Of a stretch of 33,641 nt of DNA, positions 12,441 through 19,987 are shown in pieces. The notes beneath the pieces are model-generated. The model searched no databases, was not told the DNA's origin, and worked only from the letters and a program-made list of their open reading frames with translations. The DNA is from a virus. The DNA lies in the IMG/VR virus record IMGVR_UViG_3300044833_000124, positions 1 to 33,641 of that record, one strand, 5' to 3'. How positions within the stretch are numbered: the stretch's first letter is position 1; the number at the start of each line of letters is the position of its first letter. The position numbers and the translations under genes were made by a program.

Positions 12441-12821
12441 ATGAAGAAAATAATCTATTCATTATCGTTGTTGAGCCTACTATCATTACAAGCGCATGCG
12501 GGATTAGTTGGCTTAACGTGGCATAGTCGTGCAAATTGCGGAAACAATGAAAGTATTAGTTGGGACGCAAGATGGGAAAGAACATATATAACTCTTTCAC
12601 AGCATGTTCACCCTGAATATGGCATAGCCCATGAAATTATCACCCAATTGGAGGATACGATACGATCGGCGGCAGTACATTGGGGTGAAGCGTTTCCCGG
12701 TAATAGTTGGCAGGTATTTGGCACACATTGGATGATTGATGAAGATACCGGATTAGAGAAGCGAATTGGAGAAACATATGCAACTGATTGCAGTATTTAT
12801 GATGGCTGGTGGGATCAGTAA
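12441..12821 (+). CDS. Secreted hypothetical protein, 126 aa
   Basis: A clear Sec signal peptide (MKKIIYSLSLLSLLSLQAHA, cleavage after AHA at residue 20) precedes a ~106-residue mature part rich in Trp and His: LTWHSRANCGNNESISWDARW, HWGEAFPGNSW, FGTHWMIDED. Two cysteines (in ANCGNN and ATDCSI) could form a disulfide. No enzyme family is recognised. A TAAGGAAAT site precedes ATG. Exported proteins encoded between terminase and portal are probably lysogenic or infection-stage cargo acting in the host periplasm, for example in exclusion or envelope change. That is inference. Confidence 0.7.
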   Translation: MKKIIYSLSLLSLLSLQAHAGLVGLTWHSRANCGNNESISWDARWERTYITLSQHVHPEYGIAHEIITQLEDTIRSAAVHWGEAFPGNSWQVFGTHWMIDEDTGLEKRIGETYATDCSIYDGWWDQ

Positions 12822-12875
12822 TCTTACTATCTCTAATTAACCTAGAACTATAAACAAATAATAGGAAAGAATAAA

Positions 12876-13589
12876 ATGAATAAAATATTGATCATTACAT
12901 TGTTGTCAATACCTGCGATTGCTCTTGCAACAAACTCAGGGAGTTTTGATATTGATATAGAAAAACTGCCTAAACGTGATGGCGGTATAAGAGTAGTTCC
13001 ATCAAATAAAATGGCAATATTAGGCGCGTCATTTAGTAAAGTAGCTATAGCACAACATCAGATTAAAGAAAAAGGTTATTACGATACTTATAATTCTGAT
13101 GCTAAAGTCATAATGAACATGAGAAATATGAAGCCAATAAAAGAAGGGACAAGTGATCCTAAAGATACACATCTTAAATCGACAATAGCAGATGTAGGAC
13201 TTGCATTTACATTTAATGGCGTTCCAGTTGATCCAAAAAATGTTGTCGGTTTTGCTGCATCGGGATCATATGAGAAAGGTTGGAATGGTGTCACTGAAAT
13301 ATTTACCGACCCTGATCTAGGATCATGCCAGTATAGCCTAAATAATATAAAACTTAGTCATGGATCGGCATTTGTACCAGAGGAAGTCGCTAGGTATGAC
13401 GTAAACGGTAAAGTAACTATCTTAGACGTTCGGGGTAATACGAAGTCTGGTTATACTTACAAAATATATTGGGCAGATGCGACGTCTATGAATGATCTCA
13501 TATGCGCGGACATGACATTCGATAAAACAAAAACAGAGAAGTTAATTGATATTGCTAAAAAGATAGATAAAAGTTTAGTGATTAATTAA
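12876..13589 (+). CDS. Secreted hypothetical protein, 237 aa
   Basis: A signal peptide (MNKILIITLLSIPAIALAT, likely cleavage after ALA) is followed by about 218 residues with two cysteines (GSCQYS and LICADM) and several beta-rich stretches, for example VGLAFTFNGVPVDPKNVVGFAASGSY and KVTILDVRGNTKSGYTYKIYW. I do not recognise the family. It lies 54 bases after the other secreted gene, with its own AGGAAAG site, and ends before a two-way terminator. Both may be surface or periplasmic proteins supplied by the phage to the host. Confidence 0.7.
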   Translation: MNKILIITLLSIPAIALATNSGSFDIDIEKLPKRDGGIRVVPSNKMAILGASFSKVAIAQHQIKEKGYYDTYNSDAKVIMNMRNMKPIKEGTSDPKDTHLKSTIADVGLAFTFNGVPVDPKNVVGFAASGSYEKGWNGVTEIFTDPDLGSCQYSLNNIKLSHGSAFVPEEVARYDVNGKVTILDVRGNTKSGYTYKIYWADATSMNDLICADMTFDKTKTEKLIDIAKKIDKSLVIN

Positions 13590-13620
13590 CTAATAATACT
13601 ATTACAGTAATACGTAAAAC

Positions 13621-13648
13621 CCTCGTGACTATTTTTATAGACACGAGG
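13621..13648. terminator. Two-way terminator between convergent genes
   Basis: CCTCGTG (13621-13627) pairs with CACGAGG (13642-13648); the stem extends by four more pairs after one mismatch, leaving a TTTT loop. It lies in the middle of the 69-base gap between the rightward secreted-protein gene and the leftward collagen-like gene, where both transcripts need to end. Confidence 0.7.
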
Positions 13649-13658
13649 TACTTCATTA

Positions 13659-14414
13659 CTAAAAACCTTGTAACATATTAATTTTCAAGTAAGCAGAACT
13701 TGGTGCAGCGTTCGTGCCTAACGTTGGAGAATTAATATTAACAACTGATGAACTTGTATTAGCTAATGTTAATACATCGCCAGCCGCTAATTTCACATAC
13801 ACATCTGCGACAATCTCATTTGATTGTTGTTCAGGTGAAATGGTTTGATTAGCAAAAGTAGAACCAGGGACGAGAACACCATTTTTGAAGAGCGATAATG
13901 TCCAGACTGGTAGTGGGCTTGGGATTGGATTTAATGCACCGCAAATTCCGGTTGCAATATCATACCATCCTGCTTTGTTAACTACGATTTGACCATTAAC
14001 TGACGCATTAGATACATCAATATTAGGAGTTGCATAAATAGTATTTTCTAACAACACTAATCCACCAGCGAGATTTGTACCAGGTGATGCTGCCAATGCT
14101 TGATTTGCTTTGCTATAAACTTCTGCAAATTCAGCATTAGAGCCGAATGGAGGAGGTGGAGGTGTTGGATGTGTATCTCTGCAATTTACACAGCTTCCTG
14201 GGATACCTTGTGGACCTTGAATCCCCATTTCGCCTTGCAAACCTTGTGGACCAGACGGGCCAGCAGCACCTTGGTCACCTTTCGGTCCCATCGGGCCAAC
14301 TGCACCTGGCAAGCCTTGAATACCTTGTACACCTTGCTGACCTTGTACGCCCTGCATGGATGCTGAGCATGGGTCAGTTTTGCATTTACAATCATGATCA
14401 TAATCTTTTGACAT
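13659..14414 (-). CDS. Collagen-like phage protein with C-terminal jelly-roll-like domain, copy 1
   Basis: A 251-residue protein. The N-terminus is Cys-rich ([11 protein letters not shown]), then come 17 uninterrupted Gly-x-y triplets from about residue 22 to 73, then CVNC and a proline hinge ([10 protein letters not shown]). The C-terminal ~150 residues ([35 protein letters not shown] and so on) look like the BclA/C1q-type trimeric beta domain: [38 protein letters not shown]. It should form a rod-like homotrimer. Two such leftward genes sit together. They may be virion fibres, or exported decoys for host surfaces. Signal peptide: none. Confidence 0.85.
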   Translation of the reverse strand: MSKDYDHDCKCKTDPCSASMQGVQGQQGVQGIQGLPGAVGPMGPKGDQGAAGPSGPQGLQGEMGIQGPQGIPGSCVNCRDTHPTPPPPPFGSNAEFAEVYSKANQALAASPGTNLAGGLVLLENTIYATPNIDVSNASVNGQIVVNKAGWYDIATGICGALNPIPSPLPVWTLSLFKNGVLVPGSTFANQTISPEQQSNEIVADVYVKLAAGDVLTLANTSSSVVNINSPTLGTNAAPSSAYLKINMLQGF

Positions 14415-14444
14415 ATTATCTTCCTTGTTTTAAGTAGTAGTGGA

Positions 14445-15155
14445 CTAGTCTGCTTTTATTAACACTATGGAGAAAGACGCTGAATTTATAGCGCAATTAA
14501 CTCCAAAGTGAGAATTATTTAAGATGAGCGGCGCATTAGTCATATTATAAAGTCCTACTTTATCGCCTGCATTCAGGTGGACCAAGAATACAAATGTAAC
14601 ATAATTATTCGCCTGCGATGATGTGATAGTCATATTCGTATCCTGAGATCCGGGGACCAAAACATCATTTACAAAAAGTGAAACACACCATGAAATTAAT
14701 GGCTGACGTAACGGGTTAATCGTGCCATTTATTGATTTTGTTAGTTGATATACACCGGCTTTATTTACAGTGATATCACCAGAAAGATTTGCTTGGGAAA
14801 CATCAATATTGGAAGTACTGAAAACTACATTTTCAAATAAAACTTGTCCGCCCTTTAAATTTAAACCAGGAGATGGTGCGAGTGTTTGTAGTTCTTGCGA
14901 ATAAAGTTGCGCGTATTCATTTTGGTTGCTATCGCAATTCACACATGCTCCAGGAATACCTTGCGGGCCAGTTTGACCCATGACTCCTTGAATACCTTGA
15001 GGTCCAACAGGTCCAGCACTACCTTGCAAACCTTGTGGACCAGCAGGCCCAACAGGTCCGGTCAATCCTTGGATACCTTGAGGTCCTCTTTGACCTTGCT
15101 CGCCTTGCATTGAAGCTGAGCATGGGTTTGGTTTACATCCGCAATCTTTGCTCAT
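14445..15155 (-). CDS. Collagen-like phage protein with C-terminal jelly-roll-like domain, copy 2
   Basis: A 236-residue paralogue of the gene downstream. It has the same order: Cys-rich start ([11 protein letters not shown]), 17 Gly-x-y triplets ending [12 protein letters not shown], and a beta-rich domain ([60 protein letters not shown]). Triplet number is equal in both copies while the triplet sequences differ, so length seems to be selected. A TTAAGGATAG site precedes ATG. It is the first gene of the leftward pair, with a 30-base gap to the other. The C-terminal domain is less similar than the collagen part. Confidence 0.85.
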   Translation of the reverse strand: MSKDCGCKPNPCSASMQGEQGQRGPQGIQGLTGPVGPAGPQGLQGSAGPVGPQGIQGVMGQTGPQGIPGACVNCDSNQNEYAQLYSQELQTLAPSPGLNLKGGQVLFENVVFSTSNIDVSQANLSGDITVNKAGVYQLTKSINGTINPLRQPLISWCVSLFVNDVLVPGSQDTNMTITSSQANNYVTFVFLVHLNAGDKVGLYNMTNAPLILNNSHFGVNCAINSASFSIVLIKAD

Positions 15156-15303
15156 AATGGCTATCCTTAATTTAAGACTTGACTATACTTGAAATGAGTA
15201 TATCAGATTATTTATAGTGCATAGATGATATTTTTTGGGTAAAAAATCCTGTTTAAAAACAAATTGATGATATTATAAAGACTGATTCGAGACGATAATA
15301 TGT

Positions 15304-15404
15304 TATGACAACATCGGCGTGGACAGTGACATGCATGGGTAAATGAGCTTGGATGCTATGGAAACCTCCGCTCATGGTCGGTGCAATTCCGGCATGTTGT
15401 CATA
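15304..15404 (+). ncRNA. Cloverleaf-like structured RNA before the portal gene
   Basis: The 340-base gap between the leftward collagen pair and the portal gene holds a folded element. Outer arms TATGACAACAT (15304-15314) and ATGTTGTCATA (15394-15404) pair over 11 bases; the inner seven equal a tRNA acceptor stem in place. GTCGG (15377-15381) and CCGGC (15389-15393) enclose a 7-base loop TGCAATT, like a T arm. GCGT (15317-15320) pairs with ATGC (15331-15334) as a D-like arm, and ATGAGC (15343-15348) with GCTCAT (15370-15375). The last encloses 21 bases, so it is no normal anticodon arm. Strand could be either. Nothing else is seen in the gap. Confidence 0.4.
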
Positions 15405-15495
15405 CATATAATAATTATTACGCTGATTAACAAAATGCATAAATAATGTTCTAATATTAGCTTCCGACACCATATAAAAATCAAGGATTGATAAT

Positions 15496-17628
15496 ATGGA
15501 AGTAGCTAAGCGCTATCAAGATCAACTCGATAGAATTAAAACCAATGTACGTCGAGCACATGATTATTTTAAACCTAATTATGATCAGTACAATGATTTC
15601 AGAAAATTTGTATTCGAATCATCCCTCACCAATGATGAGATCATGCTCTTGGCTGGATTATCTAGGCCGCAGATCGAGTTCAATGTCTTAGAAGCATATA
15701 TTAGTCGACTACTCGGCGAATTTAGCAAACAAGAACCAGATATTGAAGTTTCTAGCGATGATCAAGAAAAAGTAGAGGCACTGACCGTGAAGGTTGTTGA
15801 GCAACATTTACGTCATACCTTACTTGATTCAAAAAATGAGCATACCAAATACGAAGTATATAAAGATCTATTGTCAGGTGGTTTCAGTGGTTTAAAAGTG
15901 ACCACAGGATATCCTAATCCTATGTCGATGCAGCAAGTCATCAATATCGATCGCGTCTATGATCCAACACTCTGTGGCTATGATCAGCTAGCAAGATTCA
16001 GTCATAAAGGTGACGGTAGATTCTGTTTTGAGTTGTTCCCAATGTCTGAAGAAGATTTTGAAGAAGAATACCCCGAGATAAACACCGACAACGTGAGTTT
16101 TAGACGTGACTTCGCCGGATTTAATTGGTCTTATCTAAATGATAATAGCAAAATTATTGTTGTGGCGGACTATTACGAGAAGAAGAAAAAGTTAACGAAG
16201 ATCGTGCAAGTCAGAGATGGTCGTGTCATGACCATGGATAAATATAATGACATGCTGAAGTCTTGGGGAGCATTAGAAGCACCACCCGCGATCATTGGCA
16301 AACCACGTACGACTAATCTCGAGAAAGTATGTCGGTACAGAGTAATAGAAAATATGGTATTGGAATATGTAGAAACAGACTTTAGCCATTTGCCTATAAT
16401 ATTTGTGGACGGCAATAGTATCATGCTGAAGACACCAAAAAATGGCAATGTGAGGCAATTCACTAGACCGTATGTCTATCATGCTAGGGGCGCTCAGAGA
16501 TTAAAGAACTACGCCGGTATAGCTTTGGCTAACGAGATTGAGAACACTGTACAGCATAAATTTATGGTCGCGAAAGAGGCTTTACCAAAGGAAGAAGATT
16601 TCTTGCAGGCTTACAAAGATGTGCAGAAAGCGAATGTCTTGGTCTACAACTCTATATATGAAGCAAACCCTGAATTACCTATCGCAAACCCTATACGTGA
16701 AGTCGCAAAAGTTCCAGCTCCCCCTGAGATTTTACAAGCGTTCAGTAGTAGTGATTCTCTGATACAAAATATTTTAGGTAGCTACGATGCTAGTTTAGGT
16801 ATTAACAATAATCAGTTGTCAGGTATCGCATTAGTAGAAGCTGCCTCGCAATCAAACGCTGCTGCCATGCCATATATCGTTGGGTATTTGCAAGGTTATC
16901 AAAGAGCTGCGCAAGTCTATGTTGATCTCATGCCAAAATATTTTACTACACCTAGGACAATCCCTATCTTAGATGAAGAGGGTAAACGTGATTACATTAA
17001 GATTAACCAGCAAGACGGTTTAGAGATGGACTTTGATACAAATGCATTGAATGTCATTGTCAAAGCCGGTGCATCATTCCAAGTACAAAAATCTAGAACT
17101 ATCATGATGGTAAAAGAAATGATGGGCATGTCACCATTGTTCGCGCAATTCATAGCTGAGAAAGGTTTGAATTTTGTCTTGGATAATATGGAAGGCAAAG
17201 GTATTGATCAATTAAAAGAAATGGTTGATTCATGGCTGCAAGAGTTACAACAACAAAAACAAATGGCACAACAACAACAGCAACAAGAAGCGCAAAATAA
17301 TCCTGCTGTGATACGCAATCAAATAACAGCGCAGAAGATGCAGCTAGATAAAGATAAATCAGATAAGCAATTCCAAGTTGATATAGCTAAGTTACAGCAT
17401 GAACAAGAGAAAACGATGGCGACATTACAGAACACTCATGATACGAACCAAGTACAGCTTGTTAAGGCTTTGACAGAGAGATACACGAAGAATATTGATC
17501 TGGCTATCAAGAAACACGATATACATCACAGACATTTAAAAGAAGCAATTGAGACACATCATAAACATATTGATCTTCATCATCGCGTGCAAAAAGAAAA
17601 TAAAGAAAGCAAACATGCTACGGTTTAA
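15496..17628 (+). CDS. Portal protein, P22 gp1 type
   Basis: A 710-residue portal, close in length to P22 gp1 (725). It opens with RYQDQLDRIKTNVRRAHDYF and contains LSRPQIEFNVLEAYISRLLGEF, where podoviral portals carry a similar stretch, then the crown and wing region (GGFSGLKVTTGYPNPMS, ARGAQRLKNYAGIALANEIE). About residues 575-700 form a long Gln-rich coil (LQQQKQMAQQQQQQEAQN, then LQHEQEKTMATLQNTHD and a His-rich end), equal to the barrel helix of P22. It forms the 12-fold ring for DNA entry, terminase docking and tail attachment. AAGGATTG precedes ATG. It starts the main structural operon. Confidence 0.9.
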   Translation: MEVAKRYQDQLDRIKTNVRRAHDYFKPNYDQYNDFRKFVFESSLTNDEIMLLAGLSRPQIEFNVLEAYISRLLGEFSKQEPDIEVSSDDQEKVEALTVKVVEQHLRHTLLDSKNEHTKYEVYKDLLSGGFSGLKVTTGYPNPMSMQQVINIDRVYDPTLCGYDQLARFSHKGDGRFCFELFPMSEEDFEEEYPEINTDNVSFRRDFAGFNWSYLNDNSKIIVVADYYEKKKKLTKIVQVRDGRVMTMDKYNDMLKSWGALEAPPAIIGKPRTTNLEKVCRYRVIENMVLEYVETDFSHLPIIFVDGNSIMLKTPKNGNVRQFTRPYVYHARGAQRLKNYAGIALANEIENTVQHKFMVAKEALPKEEDFLQAYKDVQKANVLVYNSIYEANPELPIANPIREVAKVPAPPEILQAFSSSDSLIQNILGSYDASLGINNNQLSGIALVEAASQSNAAAMPYIVGYLQGYQRAAQVYVDLMPKYFTTPRTIPILDEEGKRDYIKINQQDGLEMDFDTNALNVIVKAGASFQVQKSRTIMMVKEMMGMSPLFAQFIAEKGLNFVLDNMEGKGIDQLKEMVDSWLQELQQQKQMAQQQQQQEAQNNPAVIRNQITAQKMQLDKDKSDKQFQVDIAKLQHEQEKTMATLQNTHDTNQVQLVKALTERYTKNIDLAIKKHDIHHRHLKEAIETHHKHIDLHHRVQKENKESKHATV

Positions 17629-17662
17629 TTATAAAGATAAAGACTAAAGATAAGGATATCTT

Positions 17663-17839
17663 ATGACAGAAAAAAAAGTAACATGGAATGATCTACACGA
17701 AGCTACATCACATGAATTGCGTAAGACTTATCGTCTAGATGAACGACAACTTGAGCAAGCAGTGCGAAAACATTGGGATGGCGCGAATCATACTGAACAA
17801 CGTGCGCTATATGAAAAAGTATATTCAAAAAGGAGATAA
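17663..17839 (+). CDS. Small helical protein, 58 aa
   Basis: A 58-codon frame behind an AAGGATATCTT ribosome region. The product MTEKKVTWNDLHEATSHELR continues as a charged helix (LDERQLEQAVRKHWDGANHTEQRALYEKVYSKRR). Good codon use and a tight fit between portal and the next small gene (2 bases apart) support it. Mixed charge and no hydrophobic segment. It is the first of five mini-proteins between portal and scaffold. I do not recognise it. Confidence 0.6.
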   Translation: MTEKKVTWNDLHEATSHELRKTYRLDERQLEQAVRKHWDGANHTEQRALYEKVYSKRR

Positions 17840-17841
17840 TA

Positions 17842-18012
17842 ATGAGATCAAATGCTAAGAATAGATCCGGAAAAGTTGTTCCTTATAACGAACATGAAGC
17901 TAAGGTTAATAAAACTGACATTGCTGCTAAGCAAAAAGGTGTTAATCCTGTTGCTAAAGATACAAATAAGACACGGCGTAAGATGGTTAAGCCGACTTCG
18001 AGAGGTAGATAA
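17842..18012 (+). CDS. Small basic protein, 56 aa
   Basis: A 56-residue lysine- and arginine-rich protein (MRSNAKNRSGKVVPYNEHEA, ending TRRKMVKPTSRGR). An AAAAGGAGATAATA ribosome site overlaps the end of the previous gene. It has no fold I can recognise and is probably disordered. Basic mini-proteins in late phage operons may bind DNA or enter the capsid; that is only a suggestion. Confidence 0.6.
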   Translation: MRSNAKNRSGKVVPYNEHEAKVNKTDIAAKQKGVNPVAKDTNKTRRKMVKPTSRGR

Positions 18013-18014
18013 TT

Positions 18015-18167
18015 ATGCCGCTGAAAAAATCTACTAGTAAGAAAGCCTTTTCAGATAATATCCGCGCTGAGATGAACGCGGGAAAACCTCAAAAGCAAAG
18101 TGTGGCCATCGCATATAGTGTTAAACGTGAAGCACAGAAAAAAGGTAAAAAAAAGGGGAATAAATAA
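18015..18167 (+). CDS. Small basic phage protein with GKPQKQSVAIA motif, 50 aa
   Basis: MPLKKSTSKKAFSDNIRAEM is followed by NAGKPQKQSVAIAYSVKREA and a lysine-rich tail. The core (S-x-N-I-x-x-E-M-x-x-G-K-P-Q-K-Q-x-V-A-I-A) is one I know from a very widespread unnamed family of phage mini-proteins. The start lies 2 bases after the previous stop and the stop overlaps the next start (TAATG). Function unknown. Confidence 0.75.
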   Translation: MPLKKSTSKKAFSDNIRAEMNAGKPQKQSVAIAYSVKREAQKKGKKKGNK

Positions 18168-18352
18168 TGGCTGAAAAAAAGAAATTTATCGCAAATGCTA
18201 TCAAGAAACCGGGCGCATTACATAAAGAAATGCATATTCCCCAGGGAGAAAAAATTCCAGCTAAGAAACTAAATGCCGCAGCTAAAAAAGGCGGAAAACT
18301 TGGCGAAAGGGCGCGTTTAGCTAAGACATTAAAATCAATGCATAAAAAATAA
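18167..18352 (+). CDS. Small basic phage protein with AIKKPGALHKE motif, 61 aa
   Basis: The product begins KKKFIANAIKKPGALHKEM and continues IPQGEKIPAKKLNAAAKKGG, then RARLAKTLKSM. K-x-F-I-x-x-A-I-K-K-P-G-A-L-x-K and G-x-I-P-x-K-x-L-x-x-A-x-K mark another widespread unnamed phage family. It is strongly basic with one or two short helices. One base overlaps the previous gene. It may bind nucleic acid in the capsid or control late genes; no evidence beyond charge and place. Confidence 0.75.
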   Translation: MAEKKKFIANAIKKPGALHKEMHIPQGEKIPAKKLNAAAKKGGKLGERARLAKTLKSMHKK

Positions 18353-18398
18353 GTGTTATACTTTTTTCTTACAACTAACTGTTAATGGAGTAACAGAA

Positions 18399-18656
18399 AT
18401 GAAACATCGCGAAAGTAGTTATGAAAGAAAACACGAAAAACGTGAAATGCATGAACGACGTGAACGCAAAGAAGAACACCACGGAAAAATGGATATTAAC
18501 GATAATCGAAAAGTTACAGATAATCATCAAGGTGGTATTGAACGAGTCTTGATGCGAAAAGGTGATTTGGTTAAAGGTAAAGGCGGCAAGATGCACAATG
18601 AAGGCGAATCTAACTTTGATCGCTCTGGCGCTAGCTTAACCCCGCGTAAAGCTTAG
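18399..18656 (+). CDS. Charged His/Lys/Glu-rich protein, 85 aa
   Basis: The first 30 residues are almost only charged (MKHRESSYERKHEKREMHER and on), expected to form a single helix; the second half is glycine-rich and basic (GDLVKGKGGKMHNEGESNFDRSGASLTPRKA). I do not recognise a family. The start has a GGAG site (AATGGAGTAACAGAA). It is the last gene before a terminator, so it ends the portal transcript. Confidence 0.65.
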   Translation: MKHRESSYERKHEKREMHERRERKEEHHGKMDINDNRKVTDNHQGGIERVLMRKGDLVKGKGGKMHNEGESNFDRSGASLTPRKA

Positions 18657-18677
18657 TTTTATTATTCCCTTAAAAAG

Positions 18678-18713
18678 TGTCGTAAGAGCTAGCTTTTGCG
18701 ACATTATTTTTTG
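18678..18713 (+). terminator. Rho-independent terminator after the mini-protein genes
   Basis: TGTCGTAAGAGCT (18678-18690) pairs with AGCTTTTGCGACA (18691-18703) over 13 positions with two wobble pairs, followed by TTATTTTTTG. It separates the portal transcript from the scaffold-coat transcript. In the following 230 bases I see one more hairpin (TTCCCG 18728-18733 with CGGGAA 18747-18752) and otherwise plain AT-rich DNA. Confidence 0.8.
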
Positions 18714-18945
18714 TTCTATTCCTACTTTTCCCGTTTTATCCCATTTCGGGAATCGCGGGGGAATAACCGATATATCATAGAGTTTTAAAAAATACTTTCT
18801 TATATCAATAATTTACAAAAACAAAAAAGGATAGATTTCCCCCTTTTGTCAATAAATATTATCGGACGATCATAAGCAATAGTGTGCAAAAATTTTACAT
18901 TATAACTATGACTATATACATGAAATAATGATCAAATAATATTCA

Positions 18946-18974
18946 TTGATATTTTTATTTAACCATCCTATAGT
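18946..18974 (+). promoter_or_regulatory. Strong promoter of the scaffold-coat transcript
   Basis: TTGATA (18946-18951), exactly 17 bases, then TATAGT (18969-18974): five of six consensus bases in both boxes. Transcription would start near 18981, at the first base of a hairpin, giving a leader of about 158 bases before the scaffold start codon. Confidence 0.75.
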
Positions 18975-18980
18975 ATATAT

Positions 18981-19118
18981 GTAGATATTTTCATCTACCG
19001 AGACTCGTGCGTTATGCGAGGTATAACCGTCACGGGGTCAATAGTGCTTGTTACCTGATCAAGTAAAAACCAGGCGAGACTCTTGCGGATTAGAGGTATC
19101 ACCGTTGCGGGGTAATAG
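18981..19118 (+). ncRNA. Structured 5' leader with two copies of a 44-46-base motif
   Basis: GTAGAT (18981-18986) and ATCTAC (18993-18998) form a hairpin at the predicted 5' end. Then come two related units, 18999-19044 and 19075-19118. Both read CGAGACTC, a loop with TGCG, GAGGTAT, ACCG, three bases, CGGGGT, AATAG. The stem CTCG/CGAG in unit one is CTCT/AGAG in unit two, a compensating change, and ACCG/CGGGGT encloses three variable bases in both. CCTG (19053-19056) and CAGG (19070-19073) can pair in between. The ribosome site AGGGAG follows 5 bases after unit two. This looks like a cis-acting RNA that controls capsid gene expression. Confidence 0.65.
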
Positions 19119-19138
19119 CTAAAGGGAGAAAGTTGAAC

Positions 19139-19924
19139 ATGGAAAGTTCAGGCGACGTAGTTGTACAAAGTCAAAGTAGTAATGTTTCAGCGCCAGTTAG
19201 CAGCAATACCGCTGACAATAATTCTTATTCTTCTCCAGCGTCACAAACTGCAGATGAAAGAATATTTAAGCAATCTGAAGTAAACGACATCGTAAAAAAA
19301 GCGAAGTATGGTGCAGTTGAAGATTTTAAAAGGATCTCTCAACAGCAGCCGGACTATGCGCAAAATAAGTATGGTAATAATGCTAATCAACCAGCACAAC
19401 AACCTGCCTATCAGCAAAATACACCGCAAAATATTTATGATGTTGATCAAGTCAGGCGTATTGCTTCGGAAGAACTTCAACGATCACGTGATGAGTGGGT
19501 AAAAGAAGTACAGCAACGTGAAGAAACAGCCCAAGCGCAGCGTGTAGTGAATAACTTCTATAGCAAGCAAGCTACCGGTAAAGAAAAATACCAAGATTTT
19601 GACACAATTACAGGTGATATTGATTACGCTCACTTCCCTCATGTTGTCCAATTATTAGCCGATCATGTCGATAACGCTCATGACTTAATGTACGAGTTCG
19701 GAAAAGATCGACTAAAAATGGATGCAATAGAGAATCTAGCAAATCGCTCACCAAACGACGCTATTAAGCAGATGCAACGGTTATCACAATCATTAAAAGA
19801 TAACGAAGCAGCAGGCAAAATACGCACGCCGAATGAACCACTGTCGCAACTACGCCCTTCGAATACCGGAACGGGTACAGGTGCTTTGTCAGTGAGAGAT
19901 TTGCGAGCTAAATATCGCGCATAG
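19139..19924 (+). CDS. Capsid scaffolding protein
   Basis: A 261-residue polar protein directly before the coat gene, where P22-type phages encode scaffold (gp8, 303 residues). The N-terminus is Ser/Asn/Gln-rich and disordered (QSQSSNVSAPVSSNTADNNS), the middle helical with many Gln (NQPAQQPAYQQNTPQNIYD), then IASEELQRSRDEWVKEVQQRE and FGKDRLKMDAIENLANRSPNDAIKQMQRLSQSLKD. The end is basic and helical (LSVRDLRAKYRA), as in the coat-binding tail of scaffolds. ATG 19139 fits the GGGAG site 10 bases before; the TTG at 19133 is too close. Sequence identity to known scaffolds is not claimed. Confidence 0.8.
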   Translation: MESSGDVVVQSQSSNVSAPVSSNTADNNSYSSPASQTADERIFKQSEVNDIVKKAKYGAVEDFKRISQQQPDYAQNKYGNNANQPAQQPAYQQNTPQNIYDVDQVRRIASEELQRSRDEWVKEVQQREETAQAQRVVNNFYSKQATGKEKYQDFDTITGDIDYAHFPHVVQLLADHVDNAHDLMYEFGKDRLKMDAIENLANRSPNDAIKQMQRLSQSLKDNEAAGKIRTPNEPLSQLRPSNTGTGTGALSVRDLRAKYRA

Positions 19925-19926
19925 CG

Positions 19927-19964
19927 GTAATAAGCGACAAGGCTACGTGTTGCCCGACTATTAC
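19927..19964 (+). other. Hairpin before the coat gene
   Basis: GTAATA (19927-19932) pairs with TATTAC (19959-19964), with an inner GGC/GCC stem (19941-19943, 19952-19954). It fills the gap between scaffold and coat and ends 11 bases before the GGGAG ribosome site. It could help to set the very different expression levels of the two genes. Confidence 0.45.
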
Positions 19965-19987
19965 TTAATATAGTGGGAGTTAATACG

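Noticed and set aside
13659-15155. Open frames on the + strand across the collagen-like genes
   Set aside because: They are mirror images of the Gly-x-y coding repeats (GGN codons read backwards) and lack start signals.
15304-15404. A standard tRNA gene
   Set aside because: The D loop lacks the normal A14/GG/A21 pattern, no 5-pair anticodon stem with a 7-base loop can be drawn, and the T loop has G where T55 is invariant. Kept only as a tRNA-like RNA.
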